A stretch of 20,286 nt of DNA from CAYZBM01 sp964476705. GTDB lineage: Bacteria > Pseudomonadota > Alphaproteobacteria > Rickettsiales > UBA6187. The notes under the pieces are model-generated. The model had not been told where the DNA came from, searched no databases, and worked only from the letters and a program-made list of their open reading frames with translations. A program made the position numbers and the translations under genes. Shown in pieces: positions 1 through 6,831 of the stretch. The stretch lies in NCBI GenBank assembly GCA_964476705.1, contig CAYZBM010000033.1, positions 1 to 20,286 on the forward strand. The letters are read 5' to 3'. The stretch's first letter is position 1. Each line of letters opens with the position of its first letter.

Positions 1-3
1 GAT

Positions 4-54
4 TATAAATTGCAAGTTTTTAAAACAATTATTATCAAAACCTTGCAATTTATA
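4..54. repeat. Inverted repeat with 13-bp perfect arms
   Basis: Arms tataaattgcaag (4-16) and cttgcaatttata (42-54) are exact reverse complements with an A/T-rich centre. The hairpin has no T-run of its own, so it looks more like a palindromic repeat than a terminator. Only this copy is seen. Confidence 0.6.
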
Positions 55-62
55 TAAAGAAG

Positions 63-86
63 AAAAATGAACCAGTGTTCATTTTT
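63..86 (+). terminator. Hairpin with T-tract, terminator of an upstream gene
   Basis: Stem aaaaatgaac / gttcattttt (10 bp) with the tetraloop cagt, running directly into a T-tract (82-87). The A-tract on the other flank would let it work on both strands. It would end a gene lying before the window, which cannot be seen. Confidence 0.55.
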
Positions 87-94
87 TAAGGTTT

Positions 95-132
95 GTCTAT
101 AATCCGATGGGCCTACCCTGAGTATTATAGAC
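95..132. repeat. Inverted repeat gtctataat / attatagac
   Basis: Perfect 9-bp arms at 95-103 and 124-132 surround a GC-richer centre that contains ggg...ccc. It could be an operator, an RNA hairpin or a degraded repeat end. No factor is recognised. Confidence 0.5.
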
Positions 133-149
133 TACATATACAACTGGGA

Positions 150-192
150 AAAAAGTGTTTTTTATAAAAAAACACTTTTTCACAACCGACTA
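150..192 (-). repeat. Dispersed repeat R2, complete-hairpin copy
   Basis: 150-163 and 167-180 are perfect 14-bp arms (aaaaagtgtttttt and its complement) around a 3-base loop. Read on the minus strand, 192-157 matches 14253-14288 at 35 of 36 bases, from tagtcggttgt onward. This copy keeps both hairpin arms, whereas the second copy stops inside the returning arm. The long poly-U-like arm may also act as a terminator. Confidence 0.7.
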
Positions 193-250
193 TATAATAA
201 ATTCATTATTGCCTGTAGAACTTAAATAATAGCTATGCTATACTAACATC

Positions 251-327
251 CAAAAATGGGTCCCGGTCTTTTACTTTCTCGCGAAACATTAAAATGTTTC
301 TTGAGACAGAAAAATCTGGATGACGGA
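251..327 (-). repeat. Dispersed palindromic element R1, copy A
   Basis: The outer arms gtcccggtctttt (from 260) and the complement of gtcatccagattttt (310-324) pair imperfectly. Inside lies a second stem, ctttctcgcgaaacatt against its partner, folding on gaaacatt/aatgtttc. The minus-strand ends (ctccgtcatcc... and ...aaaagaccgggaccyatttt) match copy B at 17890-17960, while the inner sequence differs. It resembles the short non-coding palindromic elements of Rickettsiales. No transposase is present. Confidence 0.65.
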
Positions 328-475
328 GAGAGGTGCATTTATTTGGGTATAATCAACAACTGAGATTGGACTTAAATAATTTTAAAAAACATTATTAATG
401 ACGAAGATTGAGCGGGGGATGTATGTTCCCCAAAACTTTGAAGTTATGCTTTAAGATAATAAAAAATAAAACGAC

Positions 476-1135
476 ATGAGTACATACATAAAACCAAAAG
501 CTATATTATTTGATTGGGACAATACGCTGGTAGATACTTGGCCGGTTATTTACCAATCATTACATGTAGTTTTTGAAGAAATGGGTAGAAAACCCTGGAC
601 CATGGATGAAGTTAAAAAAAATGTTCATAAATCTTTACGTGATTCTTTTCCGGAAATTTTTGGTGAAGAATGGCGACGGGCTGGAGAAATTTATTTAAAA
701 CATTTTGAGTCTATTCATTTAGATATACTGAAGCCTTTAGATGGCGCAGAACAAATGCTTAAGAATCTTATCAATAAAGATATTTATATAGCAGTGGTAA
801 GTAATAAAACTGGGCATAATTTACGTAAAGAAGTGAAACACTTAAATTGGGATAAATATTTTAGTAAAGTAATTGGCGCGAAAGATGCCAAAGCTGATAA
901 ACCATCTCCAGATCCTGTTTATTTAGCTTTAAAAAATAGCAATTTGTATCCAGAAAAACATGATATATGGTTTGTCGGCGATACTATTACCGATCTTGAA
1001 TGTGCTTATAATTCTAAATGTCGTTCGGTTTATTTTGGATTAGATGATCTTTTAGATGAGCAATATAAAAATTTTCAGCCCAATTTACGCTTCAAATCAC
1101 ATGCCGAACTTGAGAAAGTTTTTGTAAATTTTTAG
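476..1135 (+). CDS. HAD-superfamily phosphatase, phosphoglycolate-phosphatase-like
   Basis: This is a soluble 219-residue haloacid-dehalogenase hydrolase that should remove phosphate from a small metabolite through an aspartyl-phosphate intermediate. All four motifs are visible: motif I DWDNT at 13-17 (nucleophile D13, acid/base D15), motif II Ser109 in VVSN, motif III Lys142 in KPSPDP, and motif IV GDTITD at 168-173. A helical cap of subclass I type lies between motifs I and II (about 20-90). Length and motif spacing fit the Gph/PGP group, but the substrate cannot be read from the sequence, so no symbol is given. The ATG at 476 has no clear Shine-Dalgarno. The next gene starts 77 bases on, after two small palindromes, so co-transcription is uncertain. 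Confidence 0.88.
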   Translation: MSTYIKPKAILFDWDNTLVDTWPVIYQSLHVVFEEMGRKPWTMDEVKKNVHKSLRDSFPEIFGEEWRRAGEIYLKHFESIHLDILKPLDGAEQMLKNLINKDIYIAVVSNKTGHNLRKEVKHLNWDKYFSKVIGAKDAKADKPSPDPVYLALKNSNLYPEKHDIWFVGDTITDLECAYNSKCRSVYFGLDDLLDEQYKNFQPNLRFKSHAELEKVFVNF

Positions 1136-1145
1136 CTATCATAAG

Positions 1146-1186
1146 TAACATATATGTTATATGCTACTTAAAACTAAAAGTTTTAA
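1146..1186. repeat. Two small palindromes before the 1213 gene
   Basis: taacatatatgtta (1146-1159) is a perfect 14-base palindrome, and ttaaaac / gttttaa (1168-1174, 1180-1186) forms a short A/T-rich hairpin. They fill most of the gap between the HAD gene and the next start. They could be an operator-like site or a weak terminator. A similar hairpin lies just before mutS. Confidence 0.4.
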
Positions 1187-1212
1187 ATAGTAGTATAAAA
1201 TGAGGTTATGGT

Positions 1213-2328
1213 ATGTCAAATGATAAGCCAGTTGATAGCTATGTTATTAAGGATTCAGATGTCGATGGTCATGATTTGATAGAATTAGAAGCAGTTGTTG
1301 GGAGTCCTCCTTCTACAATTTCTACTTTAGCTGGAGGCCGAGCTAGCGTAGGAGATGAAAATTATGCAAAAAGAACTAATTCTACAACTGGGCGATTATC
1401 AACTCCATCAATGTTGGCATTTTATGTTAATAATCTAGCATTGATGCATAATAAGAATATTTCTTCTAGTTCTACTTCTACTTTAAATTCTCCGGCATCT
1501 GCGGCAGATGCTACTAGTACTACTGAAGCTACAGCTAGAGATTATGTAATTTATAGTAGTGGTTATTTTCAACCGACTTTATTTGTTGGTAATCCAGATA
1601 GTTTATATTTTCAATATATGGCAAGTTTTATCGCTTCTAATTGTCCGGAAAAAGTTTACATTCTTAATTCATCCTTAGAAAAAGATACAATGTTGCCTAA
1701 GAAGTCTAGCTTCCGAACAAAAAATAATAAAGATATATTAATATATGAAATTGGCGATATAAAACCTGGAGATAGATTTGGTAATATTTTTGTTTTTGAT
1801 GGTAAGTTTGATGAGAATTTATTAGGTAATTTATTTGCAGATGGTTGCGTAATTGCAGTAAATGAACCTCTATTAAATTTAAAAAGAAATAATCATATAT
1901 ATATTAATATTTGTGACGTTGACGGGGTGTTAAATATTAGATATTGTGCGGATAGCTCTTCTTATTCACAGGAGGAGGCGGCTAAAATTGTAGAGGGCTT
2001 ATTTTGGGGTCTTAAGATACCTGAATTAGAACTAGATGAATATCAAAAAATTATAGAATATACTAAAAGCCGATTGTCTTCTGTTAAATCCTCTATTACG
2101 TTATCCAAAGAGACTCTACTAAGTTTAGCTAATACTTCTACAGAATTACAAAAAATGCCTTCTGATGTATCTAGAGGCTCAGCGGCAAGTGCTGATCAAA
2201 CTAGACTAGATATAGAGATTGTTTACAAAATCCTGATTCAGGGTTTAGTTCACAAGCAAGTAGTGCAAGTAGCGAGGTTGGTTATTATCCTAATAGTCTT
2301 GTTGGATGTCCATACTCACCAACTATAA
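1213..2328 (+). CDS. Unrecognised Ser/Thr-rich protein with frameshifted C-terminus
   Basis: I do not recognise this protein of 371 residues. Residues about 80-110 are Ser/Thr/Ala low complexity. A folded-looking part with alternating hydrophobic strands follows (about 110-270), then a helical, Ser-rich tail. No signal peptide or membrane segment is seen before the end. The last 35 or so residues are abruptly hydrophobic (Val/Ile/Leu/Gln) and unlike the rest. The overlapping frame from about 2205 to 2363 instead encodes a Ser-rich tail that stops 6 bases before hflX. This points to loss of one base near 2205-2220, either a real mutation or a sequence error. Repaired, the product would be about 383 residues. 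The start is supported by GAGG at 1202-1205, seven bases before the ATG. It may be a lineage-specific secreted protein, but that is inference. Confidence 0.6.
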   Translation: MSNDKPVDSYVIKDSDVDGHDLIELEAVVGSPPSTISTLAGGRASVGDENYAKRTNSTTGRLSTPSMLAFYVNNLALMHNKNISSSSTSTLNSPASAADATSTTEATARDYVIYSSGYFQPTLFVGNPDSLYFQYMASFIASNCPEKVYILNSSLEKDTMLPKKSSFRTKNNKDILIYEIGDIKPGDRFGNIFVFDGKFDENLLGNLFADGCVIAVNEPLLNLKRNNHIYINICDVDGVLNIRYCADSSSYSQEEAAKIVEGLFWGLKIPELELDEYQKIIEYTKSRLSSVKSSITLSKETLLSLANTSTELQKMPSDVSRGSAASADQTRLDIEIVYKILIQGLVHKQVVQVARLVIILIVLLDVHTHQL

Positions 2329-2363
2329 ATAGCCAGAAAAAAGAAATAGGAAAAAACACGTAA
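2205..2363 (+). pseudogene. Displaced original 3' end of the 1213 gene
   Basis: The frame starting at codon positions divisible by three reads on from about 2205 as ...NPDSGFSSQASSASSEVG, then a Tyr/Pro/Ser stretch ending in KKEIGKNT, with TAA at 2361-2363. Its composition matches the upstream Ser-rich protein, whereas the annotated frame over the same bases does not. Upstream of about 2205 this frame is closed by TAG, so the break must lie between there and about 2235. No classic slippery heptamer is seen at the junction, which argues against programmed slippage. Confidence 0.65.
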
Positions 2364-2368
2364 AAAAT

Positions 2369-3628
2369 ATGCAAATCTTGATTATCCATCCTTACTTAAA
2401 ACAAAAACTCCATCAACATTATTATAATTTAGATGATAAGATAGCTGAGGCTTATAAACTTGCAGTTTCGATTGATTTAGAAGTTTTTGAGGTAATTAAA
2501 GTTTCTTTAAGTCAAATTACTCCGGCAACTTATATCGGTCAGGGTAAGGTTGCAGAAATTAAAGATATAGTAAGTCAAAATCAGATAGGCCTGGTGATAT
2601 TTAATGATATTTTAAGCCCGGTACAGCAACGTAATTTAGAGAAAAAATTAAATACTAAAGTTATTGACCGAACCGCCTTAATTTTAGAAATATTTGGTGC
2701 CAGAGCCAGGACCAAAGAAGGATCGCTTCAAGTAGAACTGGCTTTACAAGAATATCATAAATCAAGGTTAATTAGATCTTGGACGCATTTGGAGAGGCAG
2801 CGAGGTGGTTCAGGATTTTTAGGTGGACCTGGAGAAAAACAAATTGAGTCAGATCGTCGGGCTATTGATGAGAAAATTTTAAAAATTAAACGCCAATTAG
2901 AAAAAGTTGTAAAGACTCGCGGTTTGCATAGAAAAGCGCGCAAAAGAGTTCCTTATCCTGTAGTTACATTAGTAGGTTATACCAATGCTGGTAAATCAAC
3001 TTTATTTAATTATCTAACTAATGCTGGAGTTTTAGCGGTTGATAAATTATTTGCCACCCTTGACCCTACCATGCGTTTAATTACCTTACCTACTGGCAGA
3101 AAAATAATTTTAAGTGATACGGTTGGTTTTATTTCTGATTTACCAACCGAATTAGTAGCAGCTTTTCGGGCAACCTTAGAAGAAGTAATTGAAGCTGATT
3201 TATTACTTCATGTAAGAGATATAATTCACCCGGCAAGCAAAGATCAAAAAGATGATGTAAATAAAATACTAACTTCTTTAGTTGGTGAAATAAAATTAAA
3301 TGAAGGCGTTATTGAAATTTTAAATAAGGTCGATTTACTTGTAGATAAAACTGAGAATTTTGGTGAGATAGCTGGACCATATGTAGCAATTTCTGCAAAA
3401 ACTGGTGAAAATGTAAATAACTTATTATTAAAAATAGATGAATATTTGGCTAAAAAGGACCAGGTAAAAACTATTAAGGTACCTTTAAGTAATGGTGAAT
3501 TATTAGCCTGGCTCTATAATAATAGCAATGTAATTGAGCGGATCAACGGGAAAGATAAAATTACTATTAAATGCCTGATGTCAGAAAAGAATTTGGGTGT
3601 TTATAAAAAACGTTTTTTAAAGAAATAA
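2369..3628 (+). CDS. hflX: GTPase HflX
   Basis: HflX is a ribosome-associated GTPase of the TRAFAC/Obg-HflX group that binds the 50S subunit and rescues or splits stalled or heat-damaged ribosomes. The 419-residue length is normal. The N-terminal HflX domain (about 1-190) carries the glycine-rich GGSGFLGGPGEKQIE stretch (146-160) and the basic helical linker. The G domain follows: G1 GYTNAGKS 203-210, G3 DTVGF 250-254, G4 NKVD 319-322 and G5 SAKTG 342-346. A short C-terminal domain closes the protein. The ATG lies 6 bases after the displaced frame of the upstream gene and has only a weak, distant AGGA, so translational coupling to the intact upstream gene is likely. gabD begins 28 bases after its stop, suggesting one transcript. 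Confidence 0.95.
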   Translation: MQILIIHPYLKQKLHQHYYNLDDKIAEAYKLAVSIDLEVFEVIKVSLSQITPATYIGQGKVAEIKDIVSQNQIGLVIFNDILSPVQQRNLEKKLNTKVIDRTALILEIFGARARTKEGSLQVELALQEYHKSRLIRSWTHLERQRGGSGFLGGPGEKQIESDRRAIDEKILKIKRQLEKVVKTRGLHRKARKRVPYPVVTLVGYTNAGKSTLFNYLTNAGVLAVDKLFATLDPTMRLITLPTGRKIILSDTVGFISDLPTELVAAFRATLEEVIEADLLLHVRDIIHPASKDQKDDVNKILTSLVGEIKLNEGVIEILNKVDLLVDKTENFGEIAGPYVAISAKTGENVNNLLLKIDEYLAKKDQVKTIKVPLSNGELLAWLYNNSNVIERINGKDKITIKCLMSEKNLGVYKKRFLKK

Positions 3629-3656
3629 TTATATATTTATATTTGGGTACATAATC

Positions 3657-5075
3657 ATGCGTAACGACCTAATAGTAGAAGCTAGTATTATTGACGGCGA
3701 ATATGTAGTTAGTGAAAATTTTATGGATATATTAAGTCCGTATGATTATCGTTATGTAGGTAGAGTTCCGCTTTTAGCAGAAAATCACATTAATCAAGCA
3801 ATACAAAGTTCATCTATAGCTTTAAAGATTTGGAGTCAGAAAACTGCTAAAGAACGCAGTATCATTCTAAGAGCCTGGTATGAAGCAATTGTTGAAAATA
3901 TTGATTCTCTAGCGATAATTTTAACTTTAGAGCAGGGTAAACCTTTGCTTGAGGCTAAAACCGAAATTAAATATGCGGCATCTTTTATTGAATGGTTTGC
4001 GGAGGAAGCTAAAAGAATTTATGGTGATATTATTTCTTCACCGATCAAAGATACTAAAATAATTGTAACTAGACAACCAATTGGAGTATGCGTTGCAATA
4101 ACACCGTGGAATTTTCCCGCGGCAATGATCACTCGTAAAGTTGGAGCGGCCTTAGCTGCAGGTTGTAGTATGATTGTAAAACCTGCCAGTAAAACTCCGC
4201 TTACTGCATTAGCTCTTGCTAAACTTGCGCTTGAAGCTGGCCTTCCTAAAGGTGTTTTTAATGTGGTAACTGGTAAGGCGGATTTAATCTCTGATATTTT
4301 CTGTAAAAGTTCTGTGGTTAAAAAAATTAGTTTTACCGGTTCTACAGAAATTGGTAAAAAACTTATGGCCGCATCTGCAGATAATTTAAAAAGATTATCT
4401 TTAGAGCTTGGTGGTAATGCGCCTTTTATAGTTTTAAAAGATGCTGATTTAGAAAATGCCGTTAAAGGCTTAATGGCAGCAAAATTTAGAAATGCCGGGC
4501 AAAGCTGTGTAGCTAGTAACCGTATTTTTGTGCATAATGATATTCATAATAAATTTGTCTCGTTACTTGGTGAAGCCATTAAAACTATTCATTATGGTAA
4601 TGGTCTTGATTATGAAGTAAACCAAGGTCCGTTAATTGATAATAAATCTATAGTAAGAACGGAAGAATTAATTGAAGATGCTAAAAAACTTGGCGCTAAA
4701 ATTATAGTTGGCGGTAAAAGAGATGGTAATTGTTTTATGCCAACTATTATAACTAATATAGCTTCTGAAATGCAGATTTATCAGACTGAAATTTTTGCCC
4801 CAGTGGTATCTATAATTAAATTTGAAACTTTAGATAAGCTTATCCAAATGGCTAATGATACTCAGTATGGGCTGGCCGCTTATATTTATAGTGAAAATCA
4901 GAAAAAAGCCTGGGAATTAGCTGATAAATTAGAAGTTGGTATGGTGGCAATTAACCAAGGAATCTTATCACTGGCCGAAGCTCCTTTTGGTGGAATTAAA
5001 GAATCTGGCTTTGGCAGAGAGGGTTCTTATTTAGGCATTGAAGAATATTTAAATGTTAAATATATGTTGGTTTAG
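3657..5075 (+). CDS. gabD: NAD(P)-dependent succinate-semialdehyde dehydrogenase
   Basis: This is a 472-residue aldehyde dehydrogenase of the GabD type, oxidising succinate semialdehyde to succinate for the TCA cycle with NAD(P)+. The catalytic set is complete: the oxyanion Asn152 in TPWNFP, cofactor-binding Lys175 in VKPAS, the glycine motif FTGSTEIG (227-234), the general base Glu250 in LELGGNAP, and the nucleophile Cys284 in GQSCVASNR. The C-terminal FGGIKESGFGREG is typical of SSADH. The neighbours do not include a GABA transaminase, so the physiological aldehyde is not certain. It probably shares a transcript with hflX. The start is the first in-frame ATG, the family length fits, and the ribosome site is weak. 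Confidence 0.9.
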   Translation: MRNDLIVEASIIDGEYVVSENFMDILSPYDYRYVGRVPLLAENHINQAIQSSSIALKIWSQKTAKERSIILRAWYEAIVENIDSLAIILTLEQGKPLLEAKTEIKYAASFIEWFAEEAKRIYGDIISSPIKDTKIIVTRQPIGVCVAITPWNFPAAMITRKVGAALAAGCSMIVKPASKTPLTALALAKLALEAGLPKGVFNVVTGKADLISDIFCKSSVVKKISFTGSTEIGKKLMAASADNLKRLSLELGGNAPFIVLKDADLENAVKGLMAAKFRNAGQSCVASNRIFVHNDIHNKFVSLLGEAIKTIHYGNGLDYEVNQGPLIDNKSIVRTEELIEDAKKLGAKIIVGGKRDGNCFMPTIITNIASEMQIYQTEIFAPVVSIIKFETLDKLIQMANDTQYGLAAYIYSENQKKAWELADKLEVGMVAINQGILSLAEAPFGGIKESGFGREGSYLGIEEYLNVKYMLV

Positions 5076-5191
5076 AGATTATATTATTGAAAAAAATAAT
5101 AGTTAAAATCTTATTGCATTCTTAAAGTTATTTTTATACAGTTAAAATATTAATTTTTTGTATTTGAGAATAAGGTTAAGAGTAAAGTTTT

Positions 5192-6418
5192 ATGTCCAAT
5201 GGCAATATATATGATTTTTCTAATCCCGAAAAATTAGAATTCTCTATTAGGTTAGCAGGAGAAGATCCTCACTTTATGTATTTGCAATTTAAATTAGCGA
5301 AATATTTTGAGAGTAAAATTGAGCCTGGAAGTGACGAGGCTTTAACTCAGACCGTAAAATTTTATAAACTTGCCGCAAGAAATGGTCATAAATTAGCGAA
5401 TTGCAATTTAGGTGCGTGTTATTATAAGTTGGGAAGACATAAAGAAGCTTTTATATCTTATGAAGAAGCGGCGAAGCAAGGAAACGCTTATGCGCATTAT
5501 TTTTTAGGATATTGTTATGAATATGCTGTTGGTGTAGAGAGAAATAAAATTAAAGCTTTTGAATTATATGAACAAGCAGCTAAGCAAGGAAATTCTCATG
5601 GTCAGTATAATTTAGGAAGATGTTATGAAAATGGTATTGGTGTAGATATAAATAAAGTAGAAGCAGTAAAATGGTATAGAAAATCAGCTGAGCAAGGAAA
5701 CTCTCAAGCGCGGTACTGTGTAGGTTGGTGTTATGAGTATGGTATCGGTGTAAATAATGTAGATAAAGTAGAGGCTGTAAAATGGTATGAAAAATCAGCT
5801 GAGCAAGGAAACGATTGGGGTCGGTATAATTTAGGAAGATGTTATGAAATTGGTATTGGTGTAGATATAAATAAAGTAGAAGCAGTAAAATGGTATAGAA
5901 AATCAGCTGAGCAAGGAAACTCTAGTGGGCAATACAGTATAGGATGGTGTTGTGAATATGGTATTGGTGTAGATAAGGTAGATAATGTAGAGGCTGCAAG
6001 ATGGTATAGAAAATCAGCTGAGCAAGGAAACTCTTGCGGCCAGTATCGGTTAGGTCGGTGTTATGAAAATGGTGTTGGTGTAGAGAGAAATGAAGTTAAA
6101 GCTTTTGAGTTGTATAAACAAGCAGCTGAGCAAGGACATTCTGAGGCTGAATATAAATTAAGTAATTGTTATCTATTTGGGATTGGTGTAGCTGCAGATA
6201 AAAAGGAGGCTTATGAATGGTGTAAAAAGTCGGCGAATCAAGAATATGATATGGCGATAGCATCTTTAGATGATTTAGAAAAAGAAGTAATTAAGATTAA
6301 GACAAATGAAGACCGTGTAAGTTATGATGCCAAAAGACTCTATGAAAATGCTCCAGAATTTGCTTTAATTAAAGCAACAGCAACAGCTAGCTCGATAGAG
6401 AACTACTTATTTTTATAA
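5192..6418 (+). CDS. Sel1-like repeat protein
   Basis: The 408-residue protein is a solenoid of Sel1-like (TPR-related) repeats, a scaffold that binds other proteins. After a short N-terminal region and one short TPR-like unit there are seven units of 36-37 residues (about residues 100-360). Each has the form YxLGxCYExGIGVxxxxxEAxxWYxKSAEQGNS. Units alternate: LGRCYE units of 36 residues and GWCxEYGIGV units of 37. Units 3-4 and 5-6 are a recent tandem copy. No signal peptide, membrane segment or enzyme motif is seen. Such proteins in intracellular bacteria are often host-interaction or signalling factors, but its role here is unknown. A 116-base leader holds a possible promoter (TTATTG near 5111, TATACA at 5135-5140). 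Confidence 0.92.
   Translation: MSNGNIYDFSNPEKLEFSIRLAGEDPHFMYLQFKLAKYFESKIEPGSDEALTQTVKFYKLAARNGHKLANCNLGACYYKLGRHKEAFISYEEAAKQGNAYAHYFLGYCYEYAVGVERNKIKAFELYEQAAKQGNSHGQYNLGRCYENGIGVDINKVEAVKWYRKSAEQGNSQARYCVGWCYEYGIGVNNVDKVEAVKWYEKSAEQGNDWGRYNLGRCYEIGIGVDINKVEAVKWYRKSAEQGNSSGQYSIGWCCEYGIGVDKVDNVEAARWYRKSAEQGNSCGQYRLGRCYENGVGVERNEVKAFELYKQAAEQGHSEAEYKLSNCYLFGIGVAADKKEAYEWCKKSANQEYDMAIASLDDLEKEVIKIKTNEDRVSYDAKRLYENAPEFALIKATATASSIENYLFL
5605..5923 (+). repeat. 219-bp higher-order Sel1 duplication
   Basis: 5605-5704 and 5824-5923 are 100-base stretches that differ at a single base by eye, spaced exactly 219 bases (73 codons) apart. The interval equals one 36- plus one 37-residue Sel1 unit, so a two-unit block was duplicated recently. 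The intervening units (4 and 6) are similar but more diverged. Homologous recombination between them would change protein length in 73-residue steps. Confidence 0.8.
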
Positions 6419-6442
6419 TTATCTAGTAAAGATTATAAGGAC

Positions 6443-6469
6443 AAAAAACTAAGCTTAAATTAGGCTTAG
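6443..6469 (-). terminator. rpsT terminator
   Basis: On the minus strand ctaagc / gcttag (arms 6464-6469 and 6449-6454) folds over a 9-base loop and is followed by six T's (6448-6443). The stem overlaps the rpsT stop codon. It could also face the Sel1 gene coming from the other side, though the T-run favours the minus strand. Confidence 0.8.
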
Positions 6470-6729
6470 CTCATAGCCTTAATTCTAGCAGATAGACGGC
6501 TAATTTTACGAGCAACTGCATTTAGTTTAGCAACACCTTTAGTTACGCCACGCATCATTTCAGGTTGAGCGGCAATTAGAGCGGCTTTTGCTTCTTCTTT
6601 ATTATTGCTTGCAATAGCAAGTTCTACTTTACGTACGAAAGTTTTAATCCGACTACGACGTTCAGTATTCATTAGAGTACGTTTTGCGCTACTTCTTGCT
6701 GCTTTTTTTGCTGATGCATGATTTGCCAT
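6466..6729 (-). CDS. rpsT: 30S ribosomal protein S20
   Basis: This is an 87-residue, Lys/Arg/Ala-rich, all-helical primary 16S rRNA-binding protein of the small subunit. The N-terminus MANHASAKKAARSSAKR and the C-terminal GVxKLNAVARKISRLSARIK stretch are standard for S20, as is the length. The ATG is preceded by AGGA about ten bases upstream. It stands alone: its own terminator overlaps the stop codon, and a hairpin terminator separates it from the maeB gene upstream on the same strand. It is therefore probably transcribed from a promoter in the 102-base gap. Confidence 0.97.
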   Translation of the reverse strand: MANHASAKKAARSSAKRTLMNTERRSRIKTFVRKVELAIASNNKEEAKAALIAAQPEMMRGVTKGVAKLNAVARKISRLSARIKAMS

Positions 6730-6768
6730 AACAATTAATTCCTAAATCTTTAATATTCTATCTATTTT

Positions 6769-6803
6769 AAAAGAAACGGGATCATAATGTATATGATCCC
6801 GTT
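6769..6803 (-). terminator. maeB terminator
   Basis: Perfect 11-bp arms aacgggatcat (6775-6785) and atgatcccgtt (6793-6803) with a 7-base loop. On the minus strand they are followed by tttctttt. It lies 29 bases past the maeB stop and before rpsT. A second short hairpin (aagagc / gctctt, 6808-6826) sits between it and maeB. Confidence 0.8.
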
Positions 6804-6831
6804 CGTCAAGAGCGTTTTTGGCTCTTTTAAA

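Larger units (their letters stand above)
1..475. other. Gene-free stretch dense in palindromes
   Basis: I see no convincing coding region, tRNA or known structured RNA here. It holds a run of inverted repeats: 4-54 (13-bp perfect arms), 63-86 (terminator-like), 95-132 (9-bp perfect arms), 150-180 (14-bp perfect arms), 251-327 (copy of a dispersed element) and a small GC-rich hairpin near 414-430. Some of these are copied elsewhere in the window. A weak sigma-70-like pair (TTGGAC at 366-371, CATTAT about 18 bases on) could serve the downstream HAD gene, but this is only a guess. Confidence 0.7.

Noticed and set aside
330..475. Possible tRNA, SRP RNA, 6S RNA or tmRNA before the HAD gene
   Set aside because: No T-loop consensus, SRP tip motif or tmRNA end pairing could be found; only a short GC hairpin is present.
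2205..2240. Programmed -1 ribosomal frameshift in the 1213 gene
   Set aside because: No X-XXY-YYZ heptamer fits the zero frame at the junction, and no clear downstream stem is seen. A simple one-base loss is more likely, though not proven.
2755..2943. Minus-strand open frame inside hflX
   Set aside because: It lies antisense to a well-conserved GTPase region, has no ribosome site and shows no recognisable protein features.
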